This document shows positions 12,610 to 24,657 of a stretch of DNA of 64,000 bases, in pieces. Below the pieces are notes generated by a model, which was not told the origin of the DNA, searched no databases, and saw only the letters and a program-made list of their open reading frames with translations. The stretch's first letter is position 1, and the number at the start of each line of letters is the position of its first letter. The DNA comes from Rhododendron vialii (taxonomy: Eukaryota; Streptophyta; Magnoliopsida; Ericales; Ericaceae): assembly GCF_030253575.1 (NCBI RefSeq), contig NC_080559.1:35439001-35503000 (forward strand). The letters run 5' to 3'. The translations under genes and the position numbers were made by a program.

Positions 12610-15437
12610 ATGTCAGAGAGTTTGAATTATCTCCCGACTTCGAACCCTGCACGTGAGAAACCGCAGTTTCCCGAAGGTTTGAGAGTTCTTGCCGTTGATG
12701 ACAATGAAGTCTGCCTCAAAGTGATTGAAGCACAGTTGATTAAATGTCGCTTTATAGGTTTGTGACTTCGTCATATTCATTAATATGTACATGCACACGT
12801 ACATATGTGATACGCCATATCTGTAAATATGCAACGCCGGAGAAGTAGGGTTCATAAATCTCGAGTATAAACAGGGATTGTGCTTTCCTCGACTTTTCTT
12901 TAACCAAGTACGTTGCAAAGTTCTTGCCTCGTTATTTTTGAATCGGTTTTAATGTGGCGGGATTTAATTAAAGCTATAGTTGCTGTTTACTTCATGCTGC
13001 TAATAGTCGAAGCGAAAGTTCTACTATAGCTTTTCCGTGTGTGATGATACATATAGACAAAGATTTGCTTTTTCTTGTTATTTGATTTGATTTTACAAAT
13101 CGGGGGTTTATTTACCAATTAAGGCGGGGATCTAATTATATGGGCTTCAATTATTTGATTTGACGTTATTGGTAGGGTATGTTTACTGAATGGCACAGAA
13201 GATCATAGATTCCCCATTGAATTTTGGACCAAAACATATAGATCGCTGAAGAAATTGAATTGGTTTTGATGGAGTAAAAATTTTCAGAATATGTTCCATA
13301 TACTACAAATTTTTAATTGGATGACATTAATGGGTAGAGAAACTCGGCAGAAATTTGATGCATCACTACTCCCTTTTGGTTTGCAAATTGCAATATGGGC
13401 TTGTTGCATGTACTTACAATTTTATGCATTTGAAATGCATGCAGTTACGGTGACGACGAAAGCAACGGAAGCTCTAGAAATGCTGAGGAAGAACAAACAA
13501 AGTTATGACATTGTGATCACTGATGTCGAAATGCCCGACATGAATGGTTTCAAACTCCTCGAGATAATAGGCCTCGAAATGGACATGCCAGTAATAAGTA
13601 AGCTCATAGAACATCTCTTACAACGCTATGTACATCTTCACATTTTGATCGATCACACTAAAATCGTGAAAACATATTTCTTCTGAGTACTTCGCAGTGA
13701 TGTCAGCAAGCGATGACACGCAAACCGTGATGAAGGGCATAAGGCATGGAGCCCGGGACTACCTGACGAAGCCTGTTCGCCTGGCCGAGGTCAAGAACAT
13801 TTGGCAGCATGTCCTCAGGAAAAATCTACCTGATCATCCCACGAAATTAGGCACGATAAAAGAGGGGAAAGATCAAAATCTTGTACCCTCAAAGACTAGG
13901 AAGCAAAGAGGCAAGGAAAAAGAAGAGGAAACAAATGCTCAATTTGATGAGGAAAGTTCTCGCACTCGGAAGCCGAGGCTTCATTGGACTAAAGAGTTGC
14001 ATAATAAGTTCCTTGACGCTGTTCAGCAGATTGGAACTAGTAAGTTTCGTATCAAAACAATGCAAATCGATACCCTTTGATAAAAAACAGTCACCCGTAC
14101 AATCAAAACGATGCCAATCGATAGAAAAATACATGACCCGCAGCTCCAAAGAAGATACTATTATAAGTAATCTGCAGATATTTAGAATCTTAATAGTATT
14201 TACATTGTTGAGTACTCTGTATGTTTGCAGATGGATTCCCAAAGAAGATACTCGAGAAAATGAATGATCCGCGGCTCAGTCGAGAAAATGTTGCCAGTCA
14301 CCTTCAGGCGAGTTTCTTTTTTCTCCCGTATGTTACATGTCGCATACCCCTTTTTTGAAGAATGCTAAGATGTGATATTATTAAAAGTCTCTTGTTCTTG
14401 CACGCCTTTTCTTCATTGCAGAAGTACAGAAATTCACTTAAAAAGGCTAAGATGAACCCAGAAAGCGAAAAAAGCAACACCGATTTGAGCAAAACAATCA
14501 TGCATCTACCCAATCCAACTCCGATATCTGTTGGGATCCCTTCGTTTAACACTCAATACCGAACATTTGGTGCTTTTCCTGCTAACAATGGAAGACCCCA
14601 GTTGTACAACCAAAACCAGCAACAAATTTCGCTGCCACAAAATCTAGTGCCTTGGCAAGTGGCAGATCAAACGCGCTCAACCGTGCCTGTTCCAGCTCCA
14701 ATTTTCGCGCAGAATTCTTCTTCGGGGACTGAATTGGATTGGACGAGGTTTCCCTCTAATTTTTCAAGGCCAAAGATGGTTAACGGTCACCGTGTTGACA
14801 GTTCTCCTCATTTTCCTATCTTCAATGCCGGCCAATTTGGTCCAACCACTATGCCCAATGTGCCATATTCATGTCCTCCCTCTGGTGCCTTTAACCTTGC
14901 TGGTGTTCCATTTCAAGGTTCAACTCAATTGAATCATATTTCTCAACCGGATACTCTACTACAGAGTTCATCACACGGTTCGTTTTTTTTTTTTTTTTGA
15001 ATGTTTTGTTTGTGTTCTGTTTGGTTTGGTTTATAGTATACTTCAGTAAGTAGTTGTTTTCCTCTCTCTCTTTTTCTCAATAAAACCAAATAGTGAGTTG
15101 ACCTACTATTACTTGGTATGGAAACTAAGTCAGTGAACTCTTGTTAAGTTTTCTAGAGCTCATCTTTCCATCTTTTTGGTTTTCAGGGCAATATGAAGGA
15201 AGAGATAATTTAGTCAATTTCAATGGAAGAGGGGAATCAACTAGTACTACCCAGTTTGTGAAGCATCCCTCGGAGATTTCAGAAAGGGAAAGCAATGGCC
15301 TTGACAATAACTACGATTACCCAGATGATGACCTTAGCTTTATGGTGAGTGAAAATCTTTTCAACTACAATTCCTCTGTTTTATGGAGTAATCAAAAGGT
15401 CTTTGAGTCATTGAAGGAAAAAAACTCAATTTGGTGA
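12610..15437 (+). CDS. Type-B response regulator (ARR-B), receiver plus GARP Myb domain
   Basis: A cytokinin-phosphorelay transcription factor acting in the nucleus. Exons: 12610-12757, 13445-13597, 13698-14039, 14231-14307, 14422-14977, 15187-15437; the joined frame is 508 residues. Receiver domain: acidic pair Asp30-Asp31 in VLAVDDN, phospho-acceptor Asp76 in DIVITDVEMPDMNGF, and conserved Lys125 in LTKPVR. The GARP DNA-binding domain is at about 191-250 (RKPRLHWTKELHNKFLDAVQ ... FPKKILEKMNDPRLSRENVA, SHLQKYR). A Gln/Pro-rich tail follows. Intron 4 (14308-14421) has a GC donor (CAG|GCGAGT); the others are GT-AG. The end is uncertain: a strong donor, ATG|GTGAGTG near 15344, could splice to the acceptor at about 15624 and give a shorter tail ending CTS. 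Confidence 0.93.
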
Positions 15438-15639
15438 GTTTTTGCATTTGGTTGCTCCTTAATTTCTCATGTCATTCATTAAACCTTTAAGCCATCATTA
15501 GAGATTTTTAGAGTTTGCCTTTTGAATCAGCTTTTGTCCTCCTTTTGTTAAATAAGTAGAAATGGGAATTGTAGACTTCCTCCAATTGATTGTGGCTTTC
15601 TATATATTATCTCAGTTTTGCAGCAATGCACCTCCTAGG

Positions 15640-15836
15640 TTGTGATCAAGGCCTCTTACTATGGAAGAACCGATCGCGACTCTTAAGTAAAGATAGGAAG
15701 ACATGAGACGGATATGTTGACTGAGTGCATGCACAACTAGAAAATCAATTATTTGACTATACGGTGAAAATGGTCTCTCAGAATCAGTCGAAGTGCACGT
15801 TAACTGGCCTGAACACCTGATTATTAAAGAATAATT
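15640..15836 (+). mobile_element. Degenerate SINE-like sequence, tail of family 1
   Basis: The right part (GAATCAGTCGAAGTGCACGT, then TAACTGGCCTGAACACCTGA and an A-rich end) matches the 3' end of the SINE copy at 23698-23915. The left part is too diverged to place exactly. Confidence 0.45.
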
Positions 15837-15997
15837 CCTTGACTGGGTCTTTGGAATTAGGCAACTGATGCTATTCAATGTATCTTTTCTAAACATTATT
15901 TGATGTTCATAATACTTTTTCTTTGGTTTTGTTTTTTTTTTGGCCTCCCATTTTAGTGAAGTTTGGAAGTTGAAATTAATGAATACCATTTACTTTA

Positions 15998-16167
15998 GGA
16001 AATTGACTTCTACACTCCTTTTTTTACCACATGCACTTTTTTTTTTTGTCTTTATTTGGGGTGAATTCACTCTATTGCCCCTTAAAGGGTAATTTGGTGA
16101 ATTCACGTGAACAAAGACAAAATAGAAAATGTATGTGGTAAAAAAAGGAGTGTAGAAGTCAATTCCC
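15998..16167. mobile_element. Foldback MITE with about 30-bp near-perfect terminal repeats
   Basis: Left arm GGAAATTGACTTCTACACTC continues CTTTTTTTACCACAT; the right arm is its complement, ATGTGGTAAAAAAAGGAGTG then TAGAAGTCAATTCC. The inner sequence also pairs (GTGAATTCAC motifs). Length is about 170 bp. The superfamily is not determined because no clear target duplication is seen. Confidence 0.8.
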
Positions 16168-17184
16168 TTGACTTTATAAGGGTTTTGTATGATTTATACT
16201 AAATGGTAGAATTAAACAAAAATTGATAGTAATTTTTTTTTGACCAACCAGAAAATGCAAATTATATATATAAGAAAACATTACAACAAAAGTAGACACT
16301 ACCGGTCTGAAAATATAGAGAAAACAAAAAAACGAAATACAACAACAAAACAAAAACAGTCTCGAGCCAAGATGATGGAGTCAGACCCGTCAATCACACT
16401 CGTGAAAGAGGGATTAGAGTGGCCAAGACTAAAGTGGTCAGGTATGGACATAGAGCAGACTCTTCTGGATGGACCCACCGCACTAACTTGATCTCATTCC
16501 TGCTGCAGACGCCGCCATTGAACTAGTTCCAAAAAACCATATCTAGAATCCTAAATCCGGCCCTTGACTCCAAAAATGTTGGGGAGAGTGGAATGTCTCG
16601 TCTCTATGAGGAGAAAATTTCAATCACCTCACAACCATGGTCCATAAAGAAAACACGAGGAAAGGAGAAGGTTGAAGAGGGGAGATATTGAGAGGAAGAA
16701 AGATGGTGGGAGAGGAGGAAAAAAAAGAGGGGGCGGCGGGGAAGGGGGGACCCACCCAGAGCTTCTTTCTAGCTGCTTACTTTTTCTACGCTTTTAGCAA
16801 GCAACACGATAGTAATTAGGAAAATTAAAAATCCTTTTTCGATCCGTTGCACTTCTCTATCGTTACCATTAATGCAAAGGACAGTAGGAGTTTCGGGGAA
16901 AGGAACATGATGATCTCATGAAGGAAAGGGTTGGGGATCATCTCGATCAAGTCTACTCCAAAAGGTTGACAGCTGACGGTCCTGTCTTTAATTAAGTTTG
17001 GAATGGGTCTTTTTCTCTTTAACTGAGGGGATAGAGGAAGAAGAAAACAATGCTTATTGAAGTGTTGCAGTTGGATATCACTGGGTAAGTAATAATGGAA
17101 CAGTACGATCACTTGGAAGAGAGAGAGAGCTGGGCTGGAAATTTTAGACCGATCCTTCTTGTTATTGTCGCACATGCATGCATG
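16168..17184. other. Intergenic, no gene seen
   Basis: Purine-rich in the middle (16600-16750). Open frames here resemble no family I know. Confidence 0.5.
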
Positions 17185-17189
17185 ATGAT

Positions 17190-17603
17190 TGTTAGATTTT
17201 TGGAGGGTTCCGACCTAAAATCAATTGGCAATAGGTCAAGTAACCTCTAGATTTTATTAATCAAGTTTGGGTGGCTAAAATGAACGATGTGGGACAAGTC
17301 TAACATTCACCCTCACGTGCAGCCCGGATGCACGTGGAGGTACGAATTGAAGAAATAAGAGATTTGACTCGGGCGACCCCTCACTTGCAGCCCAGATGCA
17401 CGTGGAGGTATGAATTGATGAGTTGACTCAAGCGACGGAGACTTAACCATACGATGTGAGACCACCCAAGACCTAGCTTTGATACTATATTAGATTTTTT
17501 TGAGGGTTCCAACCTAAAATCAATTGGCAATAGTGGAGTAACCTCTAGATTTTATTAACCAAGTTTGGGTGGCTTAGATGAGCGATATGGGACAAGTCTA
17601 ACA
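17190..17603 (-). mobile_element. TRIM retrotransposon (terminal-repeat retrotransposon in miniature)
   Basis: Complete 414-bp element. The terminal direct repeats are 17190-17305 and 17489-17603 (about 116 and 115 bp; TGTTAGATTTTT start, GACAAGTCTAACA end; the second copy starts TATTAG). It is bounded by a perfect 5-bp target duplication ATGAT (17185-17189 and 17604-17608). A primer-binding-like site, GCTTTGATACTA (17476-17487; complement TAGTATCAAAGC, close to the usual TGGTATCAGAGC), abuts the right repeat, and a purine run abuts the left one, so the element reads on the minus strand. The 183-bp interior has no coding capacity and holds an internal repeat (TGCAGCCC[G/A]GATGCACGTG twice). 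Confidence 0.92.
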
Positions 17604-17656
17604 ATGATCAGTAAAGAAAGGAAAAAAAAAATTTGCAAGTAGCCACGTAAGTAGTA

Positions 17657-17927
17657 CTCCCTCCGTCCATTTTTAAGTGTCCTGCTTCGTAACTCCAACT
17701 TATTAAAAAGACATCATCATTATACCTTTCACATCAACTTTTTCCTCCACTTTCCCAACTTACCCATCATCATTACACTTTTACTCACTTACTTTTCAAA
17801 AATGAATCTACTTTTAGGGACAAAATAGACAATGCACCAATTTTTACCCACTAACTTTATAAAATGGACACTTATTAAGGGACAGCCCAAAATGGAATAC
17901 TGGACTCTAAAAAAGGGACGGAGGGAG
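17657..17927. mobile_element. Stowaway-type MITE, copy 1 (271 bp)
   Basis: Terminal inverted repeats CTCCCTCCGTCC / GGGACGGAGGGAG are flanked by TA on both sides (17655-17656, 17928-17929), the signature of Stowaway (Tc1/mariner) MITEs. Copy 2 at 28865-29135 has the same length. Confidence 0.95.
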
Positions 17928-18010
17928 TAGTAGCTAGTTTCTTCTTCTTGTCCATATTAAAAGTTTCTATTTATGGCTGGCTCCACCTTGTGGGTAGAAA
18001 ACAGTTGTAC

Positions 18011-18210
18011 ATATTAAATGAGATTACATTATTATTTACATTAAATATTTATTTTCTCCAAATCAATTAATTACGTACATTGTGTCACGTCGTAAAATAG
18101 TGGTCCCAATTAATAGAACATTTTGCGACATGACACAGCGTACGTAATTGATTTGGAAGAAACAAATGTTTACACCGCCGGTGTATATAATTTATTCTCA
18201 TATTAAATAG
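18011..18210. mobile_element. Foldback MITE-like element
   Basis: Arms pair around 18110: CCAAATCAATTAATTACGTA then CATTGTGTCACGTCG on the left; CGACATGACACAGCGTACGT then AATTGATTTGG on the right. Pairing continues weakly outward to about 18011 and 18210. Exact ends and target duplication are not resolved. Confidence 0.7.
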
Positions 18211-18765
18211 CTATTAACTATCATACATACAAACAAGCATGCATCAACTTGATGAATTTCTAATAATAATCACAATAATGCGTGAAAATATATTTAGCAT
18301 CAGTATGTCATCTGTATATATGCTAGCTTTTAAAATGCATGCCAGCAAAAAATATATAGAAAATACGGAGTAAAATATAACGACAATAATGCATGTCCAA
18401 CTTGATGAATTAATTTCTAATTAAATGGGTGGATTAATTTCAAACCTATTAAACTAGTAACAGAAAGCATGCCACAACAATTTAATTACAAGCCTTGACA
18501 CACTATCTAAAATTGGAGTATGCTAGTATTAAAATTGGAGTAATTTTTAATTTTCAAGCAATGTTATATAAGTATATAGATTTGTCCGCACAAATTCAAA
18601 AATAGATATGTTTGTAATCGTCAGATGCACATCAATTCTTCAATTGTCCATATGTATCAAACTGTTTCGAACATAATCGTAAATAAACAGGCATTTAATT
18701 TCATTGGTTAGTACTGGCTTTTTGCCAAGCTCACTCACGTACGTGTATACTTCTAGAGAAAATTT

Positions 18766-19064
18766 TCTTTACAGAGGTGCTGTAAACAAGTGTTTACAAC
18801 ACTCAATTGCAACCGTCCAAAAGTGTTTTGAACGGTCAAGATGTTAATGAAACTTTTCGGAAAAAAATTAATTGTGACCAGTCATAATTGAAAACAAATC
18901 TCAGCCATTAATTGCACGAAAAAATGACCGAGATTGATTGGTGCTGTAAACAGAATATTTACAGCACCTCCATAAATAAGACAGTCTTGTACTTCCAACA
19001 CCAATACCATTCTGTTTACAGCACCTCCATAAATAAGACAGTCTTGTACTTCCAACACCAATAC
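18766..19064. mobile_element. TIR element fragment and 57-bp tandem duplication in the CASP-like promoter
   Basis: GAGGTGCTGTAAAC (about 18775) and its inverse GTTTACAGCACCTC (about 19015) suggest a small terminal-inverted-repeat element. Its right end is duplicated: ACAGCACCTCCATAAATAAG starts at 18961 and again at 19018 (period 57). The duplicated end lies about 100-200 bp before the CASP-like start codon, and is followed by a CT run (19078-19095). Confidence 0.7.
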
Positions 19065-19161
19065 CAATACCAATACTCTCTCTCTCTCTCTCTCTTAGTA
19101 TAAACACACGAGTTGCAAGTAGTGCCGACTAGCTCATTCAGTTTGGGAATTGCAGGCAGAA

Positions 19162-22100
19162 ATGGATACTGTCAAAACGGAGTCCTTCCTACGGATCTCA
19201 GCTGCGCTCCTCTTGGTCTTGACGGCTTGTCTGGTGGGATTTGATTCCCAAACCAAGCTTCTCTTCTACTCAATTGTCCGAAAGGCCACTTTTAGAGACA
19301 TGAATGCCCTCATGTAATCTCCCCTTTCTCTCTCTCTCTCTCTTGAAAAGATACATACTATTCCGAAACAAATGTATTCGCAGCCGCTCAATGCGCGTGG
19401 GTTGTCTGTGCAATGTGTAGAGCCCACTCGTGTTGAACGATCTGAGATACATGTGTTTTTTAATCTGTGTCTGATATCTTTGTTGGTAACGCTACTCTCT
19501 CTTAATATGTATGTAGTTGTTATTATTCTAATTAAACTGATCCCAGATTTCCTCATTGTCTATCTATATATCCAGTGTATTGGTGTGGGTTGATTCTGTG
19601 GCTGCTGGCTATAATCTCCTCCATTTACTACTCAGAAGCTCTCTCTGCTCGAGTAGGTTCAAAGGCAAAAATATTCCAATGGTGCCACACCCATATATGG
19701 CTTGGTTTTGTTTCTTCTTAGACCAGGTACGTTACGTACTTATCATACCAAATTAACATGTACTCCATATATATAGTTCAGTACTAGTACCTTTTTTTTA
19801 CTAATCGTCAAGTTTAAGACAATTCAAACACACGTTACATATAATCTAAGGTCTAATTTGAAAAGAAAAAAAGAAAAAAAACATTTTAGATTTCGCAATC
19901 AAAGTGACAAACTAATTAAACTGCAAAGATGAAGCGACTCTACAAAACAAGTTACTTGCATGAGACACACAAATTAGAAGGGGAAGCGAAGAACAAAACA
20001 TGCAATCTCAAAAGACTATTCCCGAGAAAAGACAAAATGAATGTACCATGTTCCCATGTAATGTCAGCAGCATGATTGCTCAACAGACTCTTCCAGAGAA
20101 AAGATATTGCCCAATCTTGCAGTAGAAATTGCATGAGAACTGAAGTACATTGACTTTTTTGATCGGTATTAAAGATAATTTTTGATCAATCGACAAGAGA
20201 GATCATTTTATCATGTATGTATGAAGTACAATGTACAAACAACGAGACACTACAACTCAACCACTATAAACCCAACCCAATCACAAGACCCTATATAGAG
20301 GAGAAATAATCCCAACAGAAAACCACTCCGCAGGTGAAAACTCTTGATCTTCTAGTGAAATGTAAAAGTTATGGTCAGCTGAGCTAGCCCTAGTTGGTCC
20401 GGTATAATAGATTTGACCTCTATCGGGCATAAAGGAAAGAGAAAAACAATGAACTTCTAGTGAAATGTAAAAGTTATGGTCAGCTAAGTTAGCCCTAGTT
20501 GGTTCGGTATTATAGATTTGACCTCGATCTAGCATAAAGGAAAGAGAAAAACAATTTCTCCTTGATGAGAAAGATAAAAAAAAATTACTTACCCAAAAAA
20601 AAAAGGATAAAAATAAGGGAAATTTATAGAAATGGTCCTTCTAATTTCACCCGAGTCTCATTTTCATTTTTCAAGTATTAATTACAACTATTTTGACCTT
20701 CGAGTTTGGTTTTTGTACCAAATTAGTCCAATTGATAACTTCTGTTAGCCAAACTGGATGAAAAAAATCAAATTGATGGCAATTTGGACGTTACAGTTCG
20801 TACTAAGTTGGTCCAATTGATAACGTTTGCCTTCAATTTGATTTTTTCCATCCAATTTGTCTAACTGACGTTATCAATTGGACCAACTTGATACGAAAAT
20901 CAAACTTAAAGGTCAAAAGAGTTCCAATTAATGCTTAGAAAACTAAAATAAGACTCGGATAAAACTAAAATGACCATTTCATTAAATTTCCCTAAAAATA
21001 AATACGAGAGCGGCGGTCGATGCAGCGGTAGTTGAGACTTGGGAGAGGGGTCCTACTCTTTTGACTAGCTTTTTAGATACAGATCGATGGCTTTGGAAAA
21101 TGATCCATAGTCTTCTAAAAAGGGGTCCTGGGTTCAATTATTGTTTCCGTACTTTTGTTTATTCATTAAAAAATTCTGTTTTTTTTTTTATCCTTCCAAA
21201 ATTCTGTTTGACTCACGTTTTCTCACGAGGAGATTTTAAGAAGTAAAAAATTACAATAGGAAGTAAAGAAAAAAAAAGTTTACTAAGGACCAAAATTAAA
21301 ATCTTGGAACATTTATTTTTATTTTCTTTAATGTCGTAAATTTTAAAATTTTGATATGAAAGTTTTTGATGAAAAACTAAACAAAAGATCAAGTAAATTT
21401 TTTAGGACTTGATTGTCTTTAAGATAAATTAATTAGGTAAGCCACGTAATTTTCAAGCCCGTTTACCAATTAATTCCACTGATCGTGATCTAGTCCAAAA
21501 ATGTTGACTAAGAAACACAACTTTTTTTTTTTTTTGGCATCAAAAAAAAACTTCATTGATATAAAGATAGATAATACAAGATAATCAGGGCAGTTGGTGT
21601 AGCTATATTTTGTAGCAGCACTAAAGTGTTGTGAGGTTGCGGGTTCAAATTTTATCGAGAAAAATTTGATACACATTGTGATTAGTTAAAAAATGATACA
21701 AGATAAAATAAATGCTTCCTACTCAAGTATTTCATACATGATAATGTCTACTTTTCTCTTGTCCGAACAAGAACATCACGCAACAACAACAACAACAACA
21801 GAATTCATGTAGTTCCCAATCATTGGGGGTATGAACAGGGGAAGATTCGAGACAGATCTAACCTTTGGCAACATATACAACGTGGCTGCTCTTAAAAAAT
21901 CACTGAAACAGTGGCTTTCCTATACCTGTTTTGCTGCAGAACCATGTCCCCAAATCAAAACCAAATGGCATAAGAGAAATCAGGCCAAGAAACCCAATTC
22001 AATTTCTGTGCACATTACTATACTTTCTTTATTGATAGTCCAGAGCATCGGTACGTACAATCCAAACAAGAACACCATCATTTACAATTTATTCTGGAGT

Positions 22101-22379
22101 GTTTTAACCCAAAAAAATCCTTCACAGGCAACGGTGTACGTAGTATTCGCAGCGAATTCAGCAGCGATGGAGGCCTCATTTCTAGCGGTAACCGGCTCAA
22201 GTATCTTTCAATGGATGAAAGTGTGCAACAGATTCACCAGGTTCTGTGTTCAAATTGGCGGAGCTTTTCTCTCTGGCATTGTTGCGTCTGTCTTGTTGAT
22301 TGCCATATCCTTCCTATCCGCTTTTAGCCTGTTTAGACTCTACTCGCCAAGTCAGTTCTTGCTCTTGAAATCCAGATGA
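19162..22379 (+). CDS. CASP-like protein (CASPL), four-helix plasma-membrane protein
   Basis: CASP/CASPL proteins (MARVEL-related) form membrane scaffolds that guide local wall deposition. Exons: 19162-19313, 19576-19726, 22128-22379; the joined frame is 184 residues, the usual size. Four membrane segments: about 9-28 (FLRISAALLLVLTACLVGF), 50-72 (VLVWVDSVAAGYNLLHLLL), about 92-115 spanning the exon 2/3 junction (AWFCFFLDQATVYVVFAANS), and about 143-168. The third-exon block FQWMKVCNRFTRFCVQIGGA and the terminal LFRLYSPSQFLLLK are typical of the CASPL2-like group. All introns are GT-AG. The second is 2.4 kb and contains a 378-bp MITE and a 105-bp tandem duplication. The exact subfamily number is not certain. 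Confidence 0.92.
20349..20556. repeat. 105-bp tandem duplication in CASP-like intron 2
   Basis: CTTCTAGTGAAATGTAAAAG begins at 20349 and again at 20454. Both units end ATAAAGGAAAGAGAAAAACA. The few differences suggest moderate age. Confidence 0.85.
20616..20993. mobile_element. Long-TIR foldback MITE (378 bp) in CASP-like intron 2
   Basis: The arms start AGGGAAATTT and end AAATTTCCCT. The inner pairs include CCAATTGATAAC and its complement GTTATCAATTGG, so nearly the whole element can fold. Flanked by AAAAATA on both sides (20609-20615 and 20994-21000), a likely 7-bp target duplication. Confidence 0.82.
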
Positions 22380-23697
22380 TTTCTTTTACTGTATGTTTGT
22401 ACCGTGCCTAGCTCGATCGCACGTCAAAACTTCATGTACTTAATAAGAACATAAGACAGTACTTGTTAAGGCATCATGTCAATTTGTTTTGTTTGATCAG
22501 AGTTTGCAATCTAGTTAAGCTAACTACTTGTCAAGTTCTTTTTGAGTTTTTTTTATTATTTTAGTTATGAAGAAAACCTTGCATGAAAAGGCCAGTCATG
22601 ACAAGCACAATGAAAGTTTTATGATCTCCTCCATTGTGAATGGGTTAAGTACGTCTGAAAAGAAGTACTAGCTAGCTACATGCTAGGAGAAAGTCTTTTA
22701 ATCAATTTCTTTGATTGCTGAAAAAGAGATAGATTGATGTAATCGATCTCTCGACATCTATGTTGTGTCCAGGCCTGGGACACCAGAAACATATAACACA
22801 CACAGAGACAACAACTTTTACGTGGTTCGGCAAATCGTCAACTCCACGGCAGCAGATTAATTTCACTATGAGGATAAGCTTTACCAAGGTATCATTCACC
22901 CAAACCCCAAAACAGGGAACCCAAACCAGTTTCACTCTCACTCTACATTTTGCTACAGTTTGTAACTTAAAAAAAGATACATATATATTTACAGGCACGA
23001 AGAGAGTACATCAAAAGGATCATGTATGCTTCTCATTTAAGAGAAGATTATCTGCAAATCCTCCTTTGTCAAACTTGATGGCTGGCTTGACCTCATCATG
23101 CAAGTCTAATTTGAGTCAACAACCCGAATTCTATTGCGGGAATTCAACAATAAAGCGGACCCACGAGAGTGTGTGGTATTAAAGTAGTCTGGCGATACTC
23201 CCAGCCTTTCGAATAATTTCACACACGGATGACCATCTATGTCACCAAAGGCCTAAACAAGAAGAAGGGTTTGGCGAGGCCCATTGGACACCGTATGGTT
23301 TATGGCCCAAAACAGCATTAATTAGCTAATTTAAGCTAAAATTTGCCCTCATATATCACACGGAATGATGCTGACAAGGTTTTAAACCTGTCATCGCTGT
23401 TTCTGAGTAATTAATACCCACTTGTAGATTTATCTCTATGAATAAGAAGATTTCATAAATCTATAGTGGTTCATTTGTATTATTAATTCAGAGGTTAACA
23501 ATATTTTCGATTCAGGTAAAAATGAGTACCTAAAACTACTTGATTTTGTCAATTTTGGGCTCAAAACTCAACCCAACCCAACTCTGTGAACCAAAATATT
23601 AGCTCTACAAACTATTTAAAACGCGGGTTGGATTATGTGAGCCGGGCAGACTCGTGGTCCAGTATGCACCCCGAACTACTACCAATCATATCCTCAA
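22380..23697. other. Intergenic, no gene seen
   Basis: A segment near 22815 (TTTTACGTGGTTCGGC) recalls text found in some plant LTRs, but no paired repeat, primer site or target duplication is present. Confidence 0.45.
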
Positions 23698-23915
23698 GGG
23701 GTTGGCCCGATAGTTAAGGCCGGGAACTTAAGCTCCCTCCTAAGGTCTCGAATTTGAAATATCTCAGGTGCTACCAACTCTTATTGATCTAGTTCATACG
23801 GAGTTTTAGTTCGGCTTTAATTGAACTTCCTGCAAGTGGGTGGTGGAATTGGGTCTCCGGAATTAATCGAACTGCACGTAAACTGACCCGGATACCTAAG
23901 TTATTAAAAACTACC
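23698..23915 (+). mobile_element. SINE family 1, copy A
   Basis: About 218 bp with a tRNA-like head (box A-like TGGCCCGATAGTTAAGGCCG, box B-like GGTCTCGAATTTGAA), body CATACGGAGTTTTAGTTCGG, and 3' part GAATTAATCGAACTGCACGT ending ATTAAAAA. The same body occurs at 26095-26240 (inverted) and 30133-30315. Confidence 0.75.
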
Positions 23916-24445
23916 ACCAATCATACTCCATTTTTTTTAAAGTGGACCAATCATACTCCATAGTGCCAAACAAATCTCTAAGGCCAGTGATTATTTTTTT
24001 CTCGGCAAAAGGAACGATTTTATAAACTCGAAAGGGGTACATCGAGGGGAAACAATGGGAGTGAGTCAAACTTACTCACCCGCACAACAAAGGAATAAAA
24101 ATACATAAAGAAAGAGCATCCAACCGAAAAGTTGGATGATACAACACCCCACATCCAAAATTATAGCTTTAGTTTACAGATTCCACCTAAAAAGCTCCTA
24201 AAATCCTCCACCGAATATACTTTGATGTCGAACTTTGCTTTCATCCACATAGCCACCCTTGTCTTGACTAAATCCCCAACTAAGGCCAGTGATTATTATG
24301 AACACGAAAAGTTAAATCACATTAGTCCAAACAAAGCTGTCCAATTCTTCATAGAAGAGTGATAGTTCATAGTTTTAGGGGAAAGAATCTCTTAATTAAA
24401 CTAGTTCACAAGGACTATATAATTACTAAGACGGGCTTACACAAA

Positions 24446-24579
24446 GGGGAAAATGACGGCTCAGGACGTGTTTTGATAATTAATACCCGCCAATGACAAG
24501 CTAAGAACATTTATTAATACTGAAAATGTCCTTGACGGATATTAATTATCAAAACACGTCATTGGCCGTCATTTTCCCT
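24446..24579. mobile_element. Short foldback MITE (134 bp)
   Basis: GGGGAAAATGACGG with ACGTGTTTTGATAATTAATA on the left; TATTAATTATCAAAACACGT with CCGTCATTTTCCCT on the right. Target duplication is not clear. Confidence 0.8.
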
Positions 24580-24657
24580 AAACAAAGCCATGTGATGTGT
24601 TCTTATGTCCTGTTGATCTCAAGGATTATTGACTCATCATTACACACCAATTAGTTA

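Noticed and set aside
19940-20140. Minus-strand frame with ADITWEHGTF, slightly like the end of a gypsy integrase
   Set aside because: Only a few residues fit, and stops interrupt every longer reading.
22740-23380. Possible solo LTR (ACGTGGTTCGGC-like text)
   Set aside because: No second repeat, primer site, TG...CA ends or target duplication could be found, so the resemblance is too weak.
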